Positions 7,241-7,892 of a stretch of DNA of 7,892 nt are shown here, piece after piece. The notes under the pieces were generated by a model, which saw nothing but the letters and a program-made list of their open reading frames with translations, ran no database searches and was not told the DNA's origin. The stretch is taken from the NCBI GenBank assembly GCA_900771185.1, contig CAAGND010000311.1, positions 1 through 7,892 on the forward strand, read 5' to 3'. Position 1 is the first letter of the stretch. Each line of letters begins with the position of its first letter. This DNA comes from Clostridia bacterium. Lineage in GTDB: Bacteria > Bacillota > Clostridia > Oscillospirales > Acutalibacteraceae. The position numbers and the translations under genes are program-made.

Positions 7241-7246
7241 CCTCCT
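7241..7246 (-). promoter_or_regulatory. Consensus ribosome binding site for the transporter
   Basis: AGGAGG on the minus strand lies 8 bases before GTG 7232-7230 and fixes that non-ATG start. It is a full anti-Shine-Dalgarno match, so translation is likely efficient. No convincing sigma-A promoter for this gene was identified in the AT-rich spacer beyond it. Confidence 0.8.
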
Positions 7247-7258
7247 AAATCTCCCGGC

Positions 7259-7287
7259 TTGAAATAAAGAAATATTTTTGATATTAT
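7259..7287 (+). promoter_or_regulatory. Sigma-A-type extended -10 promoter for the AraC-type gene
   Basis: A -35 box TTGAAA (7259-7264), a 17-base spacer and a -10 box TATTAT (7282-7287) are present, with TGA (7279-7281) giving the TGn extended -10 element. The predicted start is near 7294, with a leader of about 30 bases to GTG 7324. The promoter sits inside the only spacer between two divergent genes, so a bound regulator there could affect both. Confidence 0.66.
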
Positions 7288-7299
7288 TAAAAATAAAGA
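7262..7299. repeat. Direct and inverted repeats around the divergent promoter
   Basis: AAATAAAGA occurs twice on the plus strand, at 7262-7270 and 7291-7299, 29 bases apart start to start. Between them TATTTTT (7273-7279) and AAAAATA (7289-7295) form a 7-base inverted repeat with a 9-base centre that covers the -10 box. These could be operator half-sites for the AraC-type protein. The spacer is very AT-rich, so chance is a real alternative. Confidence 0.35.
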
Positions 7300-7310
7300 G
7301 TCTACCTTGG

Positions 7311-7316
7311 AAGGAG
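7311..7316 (+). promoter_or_regulatory. Ribosome binding site fixing the AraC-type GTG start
   Basis: AAGGAG lies 7 bases before GTG 7324. It supports a non-ATG start for the regulator. Both divergent genes start with GTG. Confidence 0.7.
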
Positions 7317-7323
7317 TTATACA

Positions 7324-7892
7324 GTGGCGCTTTTCAACGAAGAAACCTATTTGTACGACAGCAACGCCAACAGCAGCTTTTTTCATCTGTATGCGTTCGG
7401 AAAGCTGTATCCGGATTCCAATTATATAATATCGAGAAAGAAAAACCGTGACACTATAATAGAATGTGTCCTCGACGGTGTGGGTTATATAGAGTGCGGA
7501 GGAGTAGTTACAACTGTTGAAAAAGGAGACTGCTATATCCTGAAAAGCGGGGAAGCGCACAGCTACTATTCGGACGAAGCTCGACCTTACACAAAAATCT
7601 GGGTTACTGTTTCGGGCAGTATAGTTGACAAGTGGCTCGAACTTTACGGGATAAACGCTCCTGTATTTGTAAGGCGTCTTGATATAACGGCATATTACAG
7701 TCAGATAAAGCAGGTGGCTTTGGGAAAACCGAACCTTGACAGGGAAAAAAGACTGATGATGCTTGTTCATAACATAATATTTGAAATGGGTCTGACGGCA
7801 CCCACAGAGAGCAAACGGCAAAAGAGCAGCGCGCATTATATCAAAACAAGCGACAACGTTATTATAGACGTGAAGAAGTATATTGAAAAACA
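7324..7892 (+). CDS. AraC-family regulator with cupin sensor domain (3' partial)
   Basis: The frame is open from GTG 7324 to the window end, giving 189 residues and no stop. Residues about 15-100 are the AraC-type cupin ligand-binding domain: 'LDGVGYIECGG' (50-60), 'VEKGDCYILKSGEAHSYYSD' (65-84) and 'PYTKIWVTVSG' (88-98), the familiar G.GY...G / GD..iL..G..H.Y / W..f.G series. Residues 99-165 are a helical linker. 'NVIIDVKKYIEK' (178-189) is the first helix of the C-terminal AraC helix-turn-helix domain, which is cut off before its recognition helices. Such proteins usually bind a sugar or similar small ligand and act on adjacent genes. The divergent position beside a GPH-type carrier suggests control of that gene; this is inference. 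The ligand is unknown. Confidence 0.87.
   Translation, partial: MALFNEETYLYDSNANSSFFHLYAFGKLYPDSNYIISRKKNRDTIIECVLDGVGYIECGGVVTTVEKGDCYILKSGEAHSYYSDEARPYTKIWVTVSGSIVDKWLELYGINAPVFVRRLDITAYYSQIKQVALGKPNLDREKRLMMLVHNIIFEMGLTAPTESKRQKSSAHYIKTSDNVIIDVKKYIEK

Noticed and set aside
7233..7323. A sigma-A promoter for the transporter on the minus strand
   Set aside because: Several AT-rich hexamers resemble -10 boxes, but none has a matching -35 at 16-18 bases, so no site is claimed.
7210..7836. A long minus-strand open frame opposite the AraC-type gene
   Set aside because: The plus-strand frame has a clear cupin/AraC protein with promoter and ribosome binding site; the opposite frame resembles no family and overlaps the transporter start.
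1..7892. CRISPR array, insertion sequence, tRNA, riboswitch or phage-defence genes
   Set aside because: No regularly spaced repeats, transposase motifs, cloverleaf or conserved leader structures were seen; gaps between genes are all under 100 bases.

Overview
The window looks like a chromosomal segment from a low-to-moderate GC Firmicute, most likely a Clostridia/Oscillospiraceae-type gut bacterium. This rests on gene content (holA, RNase M5, a cdaA-cdaR pair), AGGAGG-type ribosome binding sites and sigma-A-like promoters. The placement is inference from protein style; there is no rRNA or other taxonomic marker in the window.

Positions 2-2648 (+) are a tight housekeeping run. It holds the 3' end of a probable comEC (DNA uptake channel), holA (DNA polymerase III delta subunit), a divergent RNase M5 (rnmV) and ispF (MEP isoprenoid pathway). 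Spacing is minimal: comEC stops directly against the holA start, and rnmV overlaps ispF by 17 bases. The four are probably co-transcribed.

Positions 2649-4875 (+) carry cdaA (membrane diadenylate cyclase) and cdaR (YbbR-repeat regulator), overlapping by ATGA. They have their own well-formed extended -10 promoter just after ispF. The usual third partner, glmM, is absent: cdaR is followed by a 14-bp-stem hairpin that separates it from a convergent gene and probably terminates both.

Positions 4947-7892 are a divergent pair. On the minus strand is a 761-residue MFS transporter of the GPH (melibiose/xyloside) type with an unusual C-terminal cytosolic helical extension of about 280 residues. On the plus strand is an AraC-type regulator with a cupin sensor domain, cut by the window end just as its DNA-binding domain begins. 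The shared 91-bp AT-rich spacer has a good promoter for the regulator and a small inverted and direct repeat around it. The simplest reading is a sugar- or glycoside-responsive regulator controlling its neighbouring transporter; the substrate is unknown.

There is no gene-free stretch over 300 bases, and no CRISPR array, tRNA, rRNA or insertion sequence was seen. The housekeeping half is ordinary. The most unusual item is the tailed transporter, which lacks the acidic residues expected of a cation symporter.
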